Assembly (NCBI RefSeq): GCF_000317025.1
Contig: NC_019689.1
Location: 819,501 to 883,500 of the forward strand
Direction of reading: 5' to 3'
DNA: 64,000 bases
Origin: Pleurocapsa sp. PCC 7327
Lineage (GTDB): Bacteria > Cyanobacteriota > Cyanobacteriia > Cyanobacteriales > Microcystaceae
The notes beneath the pieces were generated by a model, which was not told the origin of the DNA, ran no database searches, and was given only the letters and a program-made list of their open reading frames with translations. A program made the translations under genes and the position numbers. The first letter of the stretch is position 1; each line of letters begins with the position of its first letter. Positions 17,557 through 27,613 of the stretch are shown here, piece after piece.

Positions 17557-18111
17557 TCACGAGTTAGCTGCCTGTAATTCATCGAGACGGGCTAGCACTT
17601 CAGCACTGTGAATGGCAGGTCTAACTCCCAAAAAGCGCTCCCGCAAAATCCCTTGCGGATCGATTAAGTAAGTATGGCGAACAGACATCGAACCCAGCCA
17701 AGAACCATACGCTTTACTCACTTCACCCGTTGTATCGGCAAGCAGAGGAAATTTGAGACCTTCTGAGTCGCAGAATTCGCTGTGGGAATCGACATCATCG
17801 ACACTAACTCCGAGAATTTGAACGTTTCTGGCTTGGTATTTCGGCAGATCTTCTTGGAAGCGACGGGCTTCTAGCGTGCAGCCAGGAGTAAAGTCTTTGG
17901 GATAGAAATACAGGACAACCCATTGGCCTCGATAGTCAGATAGAGAGACGTTGCCATCGCCTGTATTGGAAGGCAAAGTAAAATCTGGGGCAAGTTGGTT
18001 GAGGGGAGGCTGTTGACCGCCCAAGGCTAGGGCGCTGGGAATTGACTGATACCAACCGAGAAAAACAAGACAGCTTGCTAGTATAAGCGTAAAGAAAGTA
18101 CGTCGAGACAT
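17557..18111 (-). CDS. Exported PrxQ/Bcp-type peroxiredoxin
   Basis: A 184-residue thiol peroxidase with an N-terminal signal peptide (about 1-30, cleavage after SALALG), so probably periplasmic or lumenal. The peroxidatic Cys78 lies in DFTPGCTLEA. The second Cys that many PrxQ proteins carry five residues later is absent (Arg83); Cys114 in SEFCDSEG could serve instead, or the enzyme may be of 1-Cys type. It reduces hydroperoxides using thioredoxin-like donors. It lies downstream of aroA on the same strand, separated by 186 bases. Confidence 0.9.
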   Translation of the reverse strand: MSRRTFFTLILASCLVFLGWYQSIPSALALGGQQPPLNQLAPDFTLPSNTGDGNVSLSDYRGQWVVLYFYPKDFTPGCTLEARRFQEDLPKYQARNVQILGVSVDDVDSHSEFCDSEGLKFPLLADTTGEVSKAYGSWLGSMSVRHTYLIDPQGILRERFLGVRPAIHSAEVLARLDELQAANS

Positions 18112-18297
18112 GATAGCGATTCACCTTTTTTCCAAATATACTCCTCGAGTCTCTCTCGCCGCCAGGATTCGTTGCATCCAGTCGAGAGATCATTGCTCAT
18201 TGACGGATGAATTTTCTGTCGCATCTGGCATGGTAATCCTTTGAGTATTTTGAGAAATCTCTTGAGAAAGAAGTTTTTTAATGGCGAATTGTTTCGG

Positions 18298-19647
18298 TCA
18301 ATTCCTGCAAACTGCTTGCAGCGTACTGACAAATTCGGGATAAGAAATCGCTGCCGCTTCTGCACGATGAATCGTGGTCGTACCTTGGGCGTTGAGAGCA
18401 GCGATCGCGAGACTCATAGCAATGCGATGATCGGTATAACTATCTACTTCCGTTCCCTCCAGAGGCGTGCCGCCAGTAATTTCTAACCCATCGGGGAGTT
18501 CGGTAATTCTAGCTCCCATACGATTCAATTCTGTGGCAATAGCGGCAAGGCGATCGCTTTCTTTAACTCTTAATTCTGCCGCATCGCGAATAATCGTCGT
18601 TCCTCGCGCGAAGACTGCCGCTACCGCCAAAATCGGAATTTCGTCGATGAGACGAGGAATTAAATTGCCTTCAATCGTACAGGCTTTTAACTGGCGCGAT
18701 CGCACTCGTAAATCCGCCACGGGTTCGCCTGTAACCGCTCGCTTATTTTCTAGTCGAATATCGGCTCCCATCATCTCTAAAACTTCTAAAATCCCCGTGC
18801 GCGTAGGATTGATGCCGACATTTTCGATCAGCAATTCAGAACCGGGAACGATGGATGCCGCGACTAACCAAAAAGCCGCAGAACTGAGATCTCCCGGTAC
18901 GATGACTCGCTGTCCTTGCAAGGTGGCGGGACCGATGACGGTGACGCTGTGGGTTTCGGGATCGATCTCCAATTGTGCCCCGAACGCTTGTAACATTCGC
19001 TCGCTGTGATCGCGGGAGAGAGACGGTTCGGTAACGGTAGTTTTCCCTTCTGTCATTAATCCTGCCAGGAGAAGGCAGGATTTGACTTGAGCCGAAGCGA
19101 TGGGAGAATGATAATGGCTGGGTTTGAGTTGCTGTCCTCGAACTGCCAGAGGTGCCAGAGAATTGTCTTTTCGTCCCCAGATTTGCGCTCCCATTTGCTG
19201 CAGAGGTTTGATGACGCGGGACATAGGACGCGATCGCAGCGAACTATCTCCCGTTACGGTAAAAAAGCGATCTCGATGGGAAGCTAGCAATCCCAGCATC
19301 AGGCGAATCGTCGTTCCTGAATTTCCGGCATTCAAAACATCTTGGGGTTCTTGTAAATTTCCCAGTCCGATGCCTTTGACAATGACTTTCTCAGTATTTA
19401 ATGGAGAAATTTCTGCTCCCATCGCCTGAAAACAACTTGCCGTACTGCGCGGATCTTCTCCCAACAACAGTCCTTCAATGGTGGTTTCTCCAGAGGCGAT
19501 CGCGCCTAACATCAAGGCGCGATGGGAGATAGATTTATCGCCGGGAACCGCGATCTTTCCGCCCACAGACAGTCCAGAAGGCGGTGGAGAGATTGATAAA
19601 TTTTGCTGCGCGATCGCGTCGTGTAGGGTAACGATAGGAGATGGCAT
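18298..19647 (-). CDS. aroA: 3-phosphoshikimate 1-carboxyvinyltransferase (EPSP synthase)
   Basis: Sixth step of the shikimate pathway: transfers enolpyruvyl from PEP to shikimate-3-phosphate. The 449-residue protein shows [32 protein letters not shown], the RPM and [13 protein letters not shown] segments, RDHSERML and [12 protein letters not shown]. The NSGTTIR motif in place of NAGTAMR places it with the class II branch seen in Bacillus and Synechocystis. Full length; monocistronic or loosely linked to the peroxiredoxin gene. Confidence 0.97.
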   Translation of the reverse strand: MPSPIVTLHDAIAQQNLSISPPPSGLSVGGKIAVPGDKSISHRALMLGAIASGETTIEGLLLGEDPRSTASCFQAMGAEISPLNTEKVIVKGIGLGNLQEPQDVLNAGNSGTTIRLMLGLLASHRDRFFTVTGDSSLRSRPMSRVIKPLQQMGAQIWGRKDNSLAPLAVRGQQLKPSHYHSPIASAQVKSCLLLAGLMTEGKTTVTEPSLSRDHSERMLQAFGAQLEIDPETHSVTVIGPATLQGQRVIVPGDLSSAAFWLVAASIVPGSELLIENVGINPTRTGILEVLEMMGADIRLENKRAVTGEPVADLRVRSRQLKACTIEGNLIPRLIDEIPILAVAAVFARGTTIIRDAAELRVKESDRLAAIATELNRMGARITELPDGLEITGGTPLEGTEVDSYTDHRIAMSLAIAALNAQGTTTIHRAEAAAISYPEFVSTLQAVCRN

Positions 19648-19827
19648 GACGAGGAATAGGAAAATTGAGATAGCGTTGCCGATCTTAGCAAAGGAGGGCG
19701 ATCGCCCTCCAACTTTCTTTTGAGTTTTCTACTTTAAAATTCAAATATATTTAATTTAAATATTTAAGTTAAGCTAGGTCAAAATCGATTAAAACGGTAC
19801 TGTTCTTGTGAAGAACGAGGTAGGCAA

Positions 19828-22800
19828 GTGAGTGATAACGAGCGGGAGAAAGTCCGTCACATCTTAGCTATTGAAGACCCTCAAGGTCAACGAATGATTC
19901 CGCTTGAAGGAGCTACGTATTCCATTGGGCGAGACCCGCGCAACTCCATCGTTCTTAACTCCAAATTAGTGTCTCGCCAACACGCCATTTTGTTGCGGGT
20001 GACCGCCCCTGATAGCCAATACTATCTATTTCGCATTGTCGATGGCAATCTCAACGGGCAGAGAAGCAAGAACGGCTTATTTGTCAATGGGAAAAAATGC
20101 TTATCTCACGACCTAAAACACGGCGATGCGATTGACTTTGGTCACTACGTTCGAGCCAAGTACTATACTGTCTCCAATTTAACCGATTCAGAATTTGCCG
20201 AGTCATCTGAAGCAGAAGACTTTTCTGACTTTCTATCGAGTCGAGCTAGCTTCTACGATACCCTGATAGCTCCCGAACCCGAACTAGCAAATAATAGCGA
20301 GGCAGCTTTGGTTCGCTTAGCATCCTTTCCCGAACTGATTCCCAATCCCATCGTTGAAGTCGATTTGAAGGGAAACGTCACCTATCTCAATCCAGCCGCC
20401 ATCCTCAAGTTTCCCACACTCAAAGAGATGGGACAATCTCACCCGATTTTGAGCGGGCTAGCTTCGAGCCTTAAAACTCAAAAGCAAAACGCCTTTGCAA
20501 GAGAAGTCCGAGTTGACGGGGAATTTTTTGAGGAATCGGTACACTACATTCCCGAAAGCGATTTAATTAGAATTTTCATTATCGACATTACCGAACGCAA
20601 GCAAGCAGAGGAAGCGCGGCGGCAGGCAGAGGAGCGATATCGCAGAATTTTTGAGAACGCTGTTGAGGGCATTTTTCAAACTAGCTTAGACGGACGCTAT
20701 TTGGTGGCCAACCCCATGCTAGCCCGCATCTATGGATACGATTCCCCAGAAGAATTGATCGATAGCATAACCGATATCGGGCGGCAGTTCTACGTCGATC
20801 CGCTCCGTCGGCTGGAGTTTATCGGTCTGATGCGCGAGAAAGGCGAGATACGCAGCTTTGAATCGCAAGTATACCGCAAAGACGGCAGCATTATCTGGAT
20901 TTCTGAAAAAGTGCGTCCTCTGTGCGATGCAGACGGCGAGGTAATCGGTTATGAAGGCTCGGTAGAGGATATTACCGAACGCAAGCGAGTTGAGGAAGAA
21001 CTGCAAAAGCGCGATCGCCTGTTGCAAGCGGTAGCAGAAGCCGCCAGATATTTACTCGCCGAAATGGAGTACGAGAAAGCAATTTTCCAAGCTTTAGCGG
21101 TATTGGGAACGGCGGCTACCGTCGATTTCGTCGTTATCGTCGAAAATCATCCCCAGCCCGTCACTGGCGAATTATCTATGAGTTTGCGCTATGCTTGGTC
21201 GCGAGAGTCTTTAGAATCGCTCGTGCATCAGCCTCACTGGCAAAATCGCACTTACAATGCATTCGGCAAGTCTGACTGGTATGCGACTCTCGCTTCGGGT
21301 CGCTCGATTAACCGGACCATTCAAGAATTCTCTCCTGCCGAACAATCTTTGCTTGACCTAGACGGCATTCAATCGCTGCTTGTGGTTCCCATTTTTTTAG
21401 GCAACGAATTTTGGGGCTGGATTGGCTTTGCCGACTGCCAGCAAGAACGGTGCTGGTCGGTTCACGAAGAATCGACGCTCTTTACCATGGCAGCGAGTAT
21501 TAGCGGTGCCCTACAACGACAGCAAACCGAACAACTAATGAGTCACCGCGCCCTTCACGACCTGCTAACGGATCTGCCCAATCGAACCCTATACAACGAG
21601 CAGCTATCCTTAGCGATTCCCAATGCGACTCGGCAGGGCAAAAGTCTCGCCGTCATGTTTTTAGACCTCGATCGCTTTAAAAATATCAATGACACCCTCG
21701 GACACACGGTTGGAGATGAATTGTTGAAAGCCGTCGCGCAACGCTTAAAAAACTCCCTCAGAGCGGGCGATATTGTCGCTCGTTGGGGAGGAGATGAATT
21801 CACCGTCCTGCTGTCTCAAATCGAAGAAATTGAGGATGCGACGAGAACTGCCGAGAGAATCCTACAATCCCTAGACGAAGTATTTCACCTTGACGGTCAC
21901 GATTTCTACGTGACCAGCAGCATCGGCATTGCTTTGTTGAACGAAGACAGTTACGATGCTGAAACCCTCATCAAAAACGCGGATACGGCTCTGTATTACG
22001 CCAAAGAACAGGGCAGGAATCAATACCAGTTTTACACTTCTGCTCTGAGCGCCAAAGCTCCCGAACGGCTGAGCCTAGAAAAGCGGCTGCGTCAGGCGCT
22101 AGAGAAAAAAGAATTTAGCCTTCATTATCAACCTCGCATCGATGTGGCGACGGGACAAATTACTGGGATGGAGGCATTGCTTCGCTGGCAAAGTCCCGAT
22201 ATGGGAGCGGTGTCTCCTGGGATTTTTATCCCCGTTGCCGAGGAGAGTGGTTTGATTCTTTCTATCGGGGAGTGGGTGCTGCGAACTGCCTGCATCCAAA
22301 ATAAGGCTTGGCAAGCGGCAGGATTGCCTGCTATCTGCGTGGCGGTCAATCTCTCGCCTTTGCAGTTTCGTCAGCCCCAACTGGTCGAAACGGTCGCGAG
22401 GATCTTACAAGAAACGGGACTGGAACCTCGCTACTTAGAGCTAGAAATCACGGAAACGACAGCCATCCAGGATATTGAATTCACCCGAACCGTGTTGCAA
22501 AAACTCGATCGCATGGGGGTTCGCCTCGCCATCGACGACTTTGGAACGGGTCATTCTTCCTTGAGTCGCCTTCAGCTTCTGCCCCTACACAACCTAAAAA
22601 TCGATCGATCTTTCATTCGCGATTTGACCAATGATAAAAAAGTCTCTCATATCGTTACGGCAATAGTTACCCTCGGACAAAGTTTAGGCTTGAGCATCAT
22701 TGCTGAAGGGGTGGAGAAAGAGGAAGAACTGGAGTTTCTCAAATCGATTAACTGCGAGTCGGTACAGGGTTTTCTCTTCTATCGCCCGTTGTCCGTCGAA

Positions 22801-22869
22801 GGAGCAACCGAGATTCTCGCCAATGCAACAGAAAATAATCAACTCGCAGTACGAGAGGAACGCGACTGA
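19828..22869 (+). CDS. FHA-PAS-PAS-GAF-GGDEF-EAL cyclic-di-GMP signalling protein
   Basis: A 1013-residue protein starting at GTG 19828 behind an AACGAGGTAGG ribosome-binding site. Domains in order: FHA phosphothreonine-binding (about 15-105, SIGRDPRNS), PAS (about 165-255), PAS/PAC (about 262-390), GAF (about 400-570), GGDEF (about 575-740) and EAL (about 755-1000). The cyclase motif WGGDEF (653-658) is intact, with a product-inhibition RxxD (RAGD) five residues before it. The phosphodiesterase motif EAL (782-784) and DDFGTG are also intact, so both activities are possible. The FHA domain links it to Ser/Thr kinase signalling. Its stop overlaps the next start by one base. Confidence 0.93.
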   Translation: MSDNEREKVRHILAIEDPQGQRMIPLEGATYSIGRDPRNSIVLNSKLVSRQHAILLRVTAPDSQYYLFRIVDGNLNGQRSKNGLFVNGKKCLSHDLKHGDAIDFGHYVRAKYYTVSNLTDSEFAESSEAEDFSDFLSSRASFYDTLIAPEPELANNSEAALVRLASFPELIPNPIVEVDLKGNVTYLNPAAILKFPTLKEMGQSHPILSGLASSLKTQKQNAFAREVRVDGEFFEESVHYIPESDLIRIFIIDITERKQAEEARRQAEERYRRIFENAVEGIFQTSLDGRYLVANPMLARIYGYDSPEELIDSITDIGRQFYVDPLRRLEFIGLMREKGEIRSFESQVYRKDGSIIWISEKVRPLCDADGEVIGYEGSVEDITERKRVEEELQKRDRLLQAVAEAARYLLAEMEYEKAIFQALAVLGTAATVDFVVIVENHPQPVTGELSMSLRYAWSRESLESLVHQPHWQNRTYNAFGKSDWYATLASGRSINRTIQEFSPAEQSLLDLDGIQSLLVVPIFLGNEFWGWIGFADCQQERCWSVHEESTLFTMAASISGALQRQQTEQLMSHRALHDLLTDLPNRTLYNEQLSLAIPNATRQGKSLAVMFLDLDRFKNINDTLGHTVGDELLKAVAQRLKNSLRAGDIVARWGGDEFTVLLSQIEEIEDATRTAERILQSLDEVFHLDGHDFYVTSSIGIALLNEDSYDAETLIKNADTALYYAKEQGRNQYQFYTSALSAKAPERLSLEKRLRQALEKKEFSLHYQPRIDVATGQITGMEALLRWQSPDMGAVSPGIFIPVAEESGLILSIGEWVLRTACIQNKAWQAAGLPAICVAVNLSPLQFRQPQLVETVARILQETGLEPRYLELEITETTAIQDIEFTRTVLQKLDRMGVRLAIDDFGTGHSSLSRLQLLPLHNLKIDRSFIRDLTNDKKVSHIVTAIVTLGQSLGLSIIAEGVEKEEELEFLKSINCESVQGFLFYRPLSVEGATEILANATENNQLAVREERD

Positions 22870-24176
22870 TGAGCGATCATCGCCCAACTCTAGACGATCC
22901 CCTACAACCCAGCGACCGGGAGGCGCAACTAATCTACGCTCACGTTCTCAACTGCGTTCGGACAGAATCGACCGAGCGGGTTCTCGATGACTTCCGGCGT
23001 TTGTTGATCGAAGGCAGAGACTATAAAGACGCTCAAGTCCGTGCAGCAGTGCAAAAAATCGTCGTCTCCAAGAATGCTGACCGAGACTTTAAGCTCGTTC
23101 TTTATCGATGCTGTCAGATCGCGATCGATTGCTGGTATCAACAACCCCAACTCCAACCCGCCATTCCAGAGCTAGTAGAACTGTTCGAGCAGTTGCCTGC
23201 TTCTCTGGTTAGCGCTTCTCGCCTCTCAAGTCGCTGTCTGCAATTGGTCAAAAATTTCACCGAAACCGAGCAGTATCTGAGACTGAAACGGTTGGTACGA
23301 GTTATCCAACCCGCCCAGAAAAGCGAGGCGATTAATTCTCAATCCCTCGGAGACATCCTCAGTCGCTATCCCTACTTGTACAAATATTGCTTGCTCGATG
23401 AAGATTGCAGCCTCGACTATCAGCGAACCATCAGAAAAATTAAATCGCGCAACCAACGCAACTATGAAGTTACCCTAGCTCAGTACTTAACTTATCGAGT
23501 CAGACTCGTGCAAATTGCTCGCGCTCGTCAACTTTCGGGGGGAGCGGGAAAACTGCTACGACGAGTTGAAAATCCCACTTTGCTTAACTCAGATGAGCTA
23601 AAAGCTGCTCTGAGGCAATTTGCTGCTAAAGGTGCGACTCACTCGACAACGGGGAATTTAGCCTTCGAGCTGCTCGCGAATCAGAATCAAATTCTATCCT
23701 ATAAAAACTTTAAAGATAACTTATACAATTATCTTATATCTATTATCGATCCTGACTACGCTAAAAATCGGTTCGGCAAACTCCTTTATGAAAAATTACA
23801 AAGGATTCTGCCAGATTATCACGCTCAAAAACTGAGTGAATTTCTCATTCTTCGTACTTATAATCAACTCTTAAATTTCTTAGTAGTAGAAAGCCCACAA
23901 AATCTCAATCATCAGATTTTTACCGATCTAATTGTTAATTTGGGTTCGACAAAAGCGAGTATTCTTCTATTTAGATTGGTAATGCTATACCCAAAAATTA
24001 AACCCCATTTGGAAAATAGATTATCGCTTTTATTCGAGTATTATGCATTGACTTCTCAAGAAAAAATGAATTGGTTTATCAAAGTTTTAGAAAATTTTCA
24101 AATCGCTTTCAGTATTCATTTTGGAACGTTAGATTTATCGGGTTTGAAATTATATAGCGATCTCCAATCCGATTAA
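22869..24176 (+). CDS. Conserved helical protein of unknown function, coupled to the GGDEF-EAL gene
   Basis: A 435-residue, mostly alpha-helical protein with no signal peptide, membrane segment or recognised catalytic motif. The start ATG shares a base with the stop of the cyclic-di-GMP gene (TGATG), a strong sign of translational coupling and of shared function. The sequence is rich in Leu/Tyr/Gln helices (KSRNQRNYEVTLAQYLTYR, FGKLLYEKLQRILPDY) and resembles helical-repeat scaffold proteins. Codon composition becomes more AT-rich in the last third. Function unknown; a partner or effector of the signalling protein is inferred from gene order. Confidence 0.75.
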   Translation: MSDHRPTLDDPLQPSDREAQLIYAHVLNCVRTESTERVLDDFRRLLIEGRDYKDAQVRAAVQKIVVSKNADRDFKLVLYRCCQIAIDCWYQQPQLQPAIPELVELFEQLPASLVSASRLSSRCLQLVKNFTETEQYLRLKRLVRVIQPAQKSEAINSQSLGDILSRYPYLYKYCLLDEDCSLDYQRTIRKIKSRNQRNYEVTLAQYLTYRVRLVQIARARQLSGGAGKLLRRVENPTLLNSDELKAALRQFAAKGATHSTTGNLAFELLANQNQILSYKNFKDNLYNYLISIIDPDYAKNRFGKLLYEKLQRILPDYHAQKLSEFLILRTYNQLLNFLVVESPQNLNHQIFTDLIVNLGSTKASILLFRLVMLYPKIKPHLENRLSLLFEYYALTSQEKMNWFIKVLENFQIAFSIHFGTLDLSGLKLYSDLQSD

Positions 24177-24181
24177 ACGAC

Positions 24182-24209
24182 CATAATTAGAGAAGTGCGA
24201 CCAATTATG
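24182..24209. terminator. Short inverted repeat between convergent genes
   Basis: CATAATT (24182-24188) and AATTATG (24203-24209) form a perfect 7-base stem with a 14-base loop, between the helical-protein gene (+) and polA (-). Weak candidate terminator; no T-run. Confidence 0.3.
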
Positions 24210-24241
24210 ACTTATCTTTAGCAGATATTTACGCCTAATAT

Positions 24242-27166
24242 CTATTTTGCCTCCATCCAATTTTTCCCAGCACGCACTTCGACGACTAAAGGAACTGTCA
24301 ATTCTACAGCATTTTCCATCGTGAATTTGATTTTAGGTTGCAACTCTTCCCATTCAGTAGGAGGAACTTCAAAGACTAATTCGTCGTGGACTTGTAATAG
24401 CAATCTCGCTTGATAATCCTGTAAAATTTTGTGCAGTTTTACCATAGCAATTTTAATAATATCTGCACTCGATCCTTGAATGGGAGCATTAGCAGCAGCC
24501 CTCAAAAGTTGGGCATCCGTATTGCTAAGTTTTAGTGCATCTAAATCGATTTCTTCTGGATTACTTCCTCGTAGTTTTTGTAAATTCTCATTAGCAAAGT
24601 CAAAATAGCGTCGCCGTCCAAAAATTGTTGTAACATATCCCTTAGCGATCGCTTCTTTTTTTACCCTTTCTAAATAGGTAAAAACTCGTGCATATTTTTG
24701 TCGATATTTTTCAATAAAATCCTTACCAATTTCGACACTTAATCCTGACGATTGCGCAAATCTATGCGCCCCCATTCCATAGATTACACCAAAATTGATT
24801 GTCTTTCCTAAATTGCGCTGTTCTGGCGTAATTTCATTAGTATTAAACATTACTTTAGCCGTTACGCTATGCACGTCTTCTCCTTGGCGGTATGCTTCGA
24901 CCAGAAGGGGTTCTTGACATAAATGGGCTAGAATTCTTAACTCAATTTGAGAGTAATCAGCTGAGACTAACAGCCATCCTTCTTCGGGAATAAATGCCTT
25001 GCGAATTTGACGCGAAAATTCTGTCCGAATGGGAATATTTTGTAAGTTTGGATTAGAAGAAGATAGCCTTCCTGTTGCAGTGATAGTTTGGTTAAAATCG
25101 GTATGAATTCGCTTCGTATCAGGACTAACTAATTGAGGTAATGCATCGACATAGGTAGATTTCAGTTTAACAAGCGTTCGATGTTCGAGAATTTTATCGA
25201 TGATGGGATGATCGCCTTGTAGCTTTTCTAAAATCGCGCGATCGGTAGAATAACCCGTTTTCATTTTGCGCGATTTTTTAGAATTTAACCCTAATTTATC
25301 AAACAAAACTTCGCTCAATTTTTTAGGAGAACCTAAATTAAACTTCTCTCCAGCTTCTTCATAAATTTGTTGTTCGATCGCTTGTAAATCTCGTTCTAAT
25401 TTTACGGAAAATTCTTTCAAATAATTAACATCGATCCGAATTCCCCGCGTTTCCATTGCTGCTAGAACGGGTTCTAAAGGCAATTCTATGTCTAATAACA
25501 GTTTATAAAGTTCTGGATTTTTTTCTAATTCGGCTTTCAATTTTGGCATTAATAGAAAAGTTACATAAGCATCCATGCCACAATAATTGGCCACCGTCTG
25601 AATATCTAAATCGCCAATGTTTTTTCCTTTAGGAATGCCCAAATCGTCATAGTTTTGAGAACAAATATCTGACAAATAGCGATCGCAGATATCGCTGAGT
25701 TTATGGTTTAGTTCTGGATGGATAACATAACTAGCTAGCATTGTATCAAAAACCACGCCAGCGAGTTTTATTCCATGTTTCCAGAAGACATTGCGATCGA
25801 ATTTAGTATTTTGAAAAACTTTCGGATATCGAGAACTTTCTAAAATGGGACGTAAAGCTTCTAAAACTTCTTTTGTTTCCAAACAGATCCCATCCCCATG
25901 ACAGACGGGAATATAAGCAATATCTGTCGGTTTCTCTCCCCAACAACACCCAATTCCCACTAATTTTGCTTCTCGCGGATTTATAGAAGTGGTTTCAGTA
26001 TCCCAAGCAACGGGTTTATTTGAATCTATATGAGTTTTAAGCAGTGCAATTAATCCTGTCAGCTTCTCTTGAGTATCTATAATTTGAGGAGAAATAGATG
26101 AGGGCGATCCGGCTTGTTTTGAAGTTTTTACACTGGAGTTGGATCGCTCGAATAAAGATAGCTGTTGTGAGGTTGAATTCTCTTCTGAAGATGAAATTAT
26201 CTCGGTTGATTTCCCCCCAAATTGCTGTTGTAATTTATCGAGTCTTGTAATAATTGTCTTCAGTTCTAATTTTTCTAATAAAGGTTTAACAGCTTTTACA
26301 TTAAATCCCTGTAGCTTACAATCTTCTAGCTTAACTTCTACAGGAGCATTTAAAACTATCTGTGCCAAATGACGAGAATGTTCTGCATCTTGTTTTCCTT
26401 CTTCAAGCTTTTTCTTGACTGCTCCCTGGATTTTATCTAAGTTTTGATAAATCCCTTCTAAACTTCCATATTCCTCCAGCAATTTGACAGCAGTTTTTTC
26501 TCCGATTCCCCTCACGCCGGGAATGTTATCCGATTTATCGCCGCACAATGCTTTATAATCGACAACTTGATAAGGTTTAATGCCTAATTTTTCTTCAACT
26601 GCTGCCGGATCGAATTCGGTGTAATTCGCAGAAGAACTTCTGACAGTATTTCTATCAATGTAGAGGACACTAATGCTTTTGTCTAGATCGACCAGTTGAA
26701 ATAAATCGCGATCGCCGCTGACAATTTTAACTCGATATCCTGCCTCGCTTGCTTGTTTTGCCAGCGTTCCTATGACATCATCAGCTTCATATCCAGCCGA
26801 GGTTACTATCTGTAAATTAAATGCCAATAATAACTCTTGCAGATTTTTTAGATCGGGAAGAAAATCGTCTGGCGCTTCTTGACGATTGGCTTTATAGTTC
26901 GCATCAGCTTCGTGACGAAAAGTTACCTCGCCGCGATCGAAAGCAATTGCGATATATTGTGGTTGTTGAGATTCAATAACCTGTACGAGCGAGTTAAGAA
27001 ATCCAAAACAAACACTAGTTGGAATTCCTGTAGAGGTGCGCAGCAATCCTTGCCTAGATGTTGCAAAAGCATAATACGCACGAAAAGCGAGAGAGTGGCC
27101 GTCAATAAGTATAAACAGAGGCGATGTTTCTGAGTTAGTGGGTGTGGAGGCAAGAGAAGTAGGCAT
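24242..27166 (-). CDS. polA: DNA polymerase I
   Basis: Repair and Okazaki-fragment polymerase of 974 residues with three domains: 5' nuclease (1 to about 300, LIDGHSLAFRAYYAF, GDRDLFQLVD, GVRGIGEKTA), 3'-5' exonuclease (about 365-560) and family A polymerase (about 570-974, DYSQIELRILAH, RRYFDFANEN, LLQVHDELVFEVP). The proofreading residues look intact: WDTET (Exo I), FQNTKFDRNVF (Exo II) and YCGMDAY (Exo III). A low-complexity Ser/Gln-rich linker lies near residue 325-360. Monocistronic. Confidence 0.98.
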   Translation of the reverse strand: MPTSLASTPTNSETSPLFILIDGHSLAFRAYYAFATSRQGLLRTSTGIPTSVCFGFLNSLVQVIESQQPQYIAIAFDRGEVTFRHEADANYKANRQEAPDDFLPDLKNLQELLLAFNLQIVTSAGYEADDVIGTLAKQASEAGYRVKIVSGDRDLFQLVDLDKSISVLYIDRNTVRSSSANYTEFDPAAVEEKLGIKPYQVVDYKALCGDKSDNIPGVRGIGEKTAVKLLEEYGSLEGIYQNLDKIQGAVKKKLEEGKQDAEHSRHLAQIVLNAPVEVKLEDCKLQGFNVKAVKPLLEKLELKTIITRLDKLQQQFGGKSTEIISSSEENSTSQQLSLFERSNSSVKTSKQAGSPSSISPQIIDTQEKLTGLIALLKTHIDSNKPVAWDTETTSINPREAKLVGIGCCWGEKPTDIAYIPVCHGDGICLETKEVLEALRPILESSRYPKVFQNTKFDRNVFWKHGIKLAGVVFDTMLASYVIHPELNHKLSDICDRYLSDICSQNYDDLGIPKGKNIGDLDIQTVANYCGMDAYVTFLLMPKLKAELEKNPELYKLLLDIELPLEPVLAAMETRGIRIDVNYLKEFSVKLERDLQAIEQQIYEEAGEKFNLGSPKKLSEVLFDKLGLNSKKSRKMKTGYSTDRAILEKLQGDHPIIDKILEHRTLVKLKSTYVDALPQLVSPDTKRIHTDFNQTITATGRLSSSNPNLQNIPIRTEFSRQIRKAFIPEEGWLLVSADYSQIELRILAHLCQEPLLVEAYRQGEDVHSVTAKVMFNTNEITPEQRNLGKTINFGVIYGMGAHRFAQSSGLSVEIGKDFIEKYRQKYARVFTYLERVKKEAIAKGYVTTIFGRRRYFDFANENLQKLRGSNPEEIDLDALKLSNTDAQLLRAAANAPIQGSSADIIKIAMVKLHKILQDYQARLLLQVHDELVFEVPPTEWEELQPKIKFTMENAVELTVPLVVEVRAGKNWMEAK

Positions 27167-27305
27167 AAATCTTTAAATTAAGAGCGATCGCAATTTACAG
27201 GCAGTGCAATGGAGAGCTTCTATTCAAGCTTACTCCAACCTCAAGTCGCTTCGCTCCAAATCAAAATTCAAAATTATTAATTCAAAATTAAGACAATCAG
27301 TCTTT

Positions 27306-27518
27306 ATGAAAACAACAAAAATGTCGGGTAAAGGTCAAGTTATTATTCCCAAGGCTTTACGAGACGCTCATCGTTGGGAAGAGGGACAAGAATTAATTGC
27401 GATCGATATGGGTGATGGAATTTTACTAAAGCCCAAAAAACCTTTTCCAGAAACAACTTTAAATGATGTAGCAGGTTGCTTGAGGTATCAAGGAATGCCC
27501 AAGAGCCTTGAAAATTAG
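27306..27518 (+). CDS. AbrB/MazE-type (VapB-like) antitoxin, shortened and without a toxin
   Basis: A 70-residue SpoVT-AbrB domain protein (MKTTKMSGKGQVIIPKALRD). I start at Met 27306 rather than the upstream frame opening at 27204, whose first 34 residues are not protein-like. The DNA-binding swapped-hairpin half is complete. The C-terminal toxin-binding tail ends early at LRYQGMPKSLEN; homologues I know continue for another 10-15 residues and are followed by a PIN-domain toxin gene. None follows here. It is probably a remnant of a vapBC system or a solitary regulator. Confidence 0.75.
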   Translation: MKTTKMSGKGQVIIPKALRDAHRWEEGQELIAIDMGDGILLKPKKPFPETTLNDVAGCLRYQGMPKSLEN

Positions 27519-27532
27519 GAATGGTCTAGGAG

Positions 27533-27551
27533 TGTGAGCGTCTCGCTCACA
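27533..27551. terminator. Perfect hairpin after the orphan antitoxin gene
   Basis: TGTGAGCG (27533-27540), loop TCT, CGCTCACA (27544-27551): a perfect 8-base stem, 15 bases after the stop codon and between convergent genes. No T-tract follows. It may be a terminator or a dispersed palindromic repeat. Confidence 0.5.
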
Positions 27552-27613
27552 ATTCTCTACTAACGAGCATCTTCCTCGCACTGCATAGAATTCCCACCCA
27601 ACCGGATTGGATC

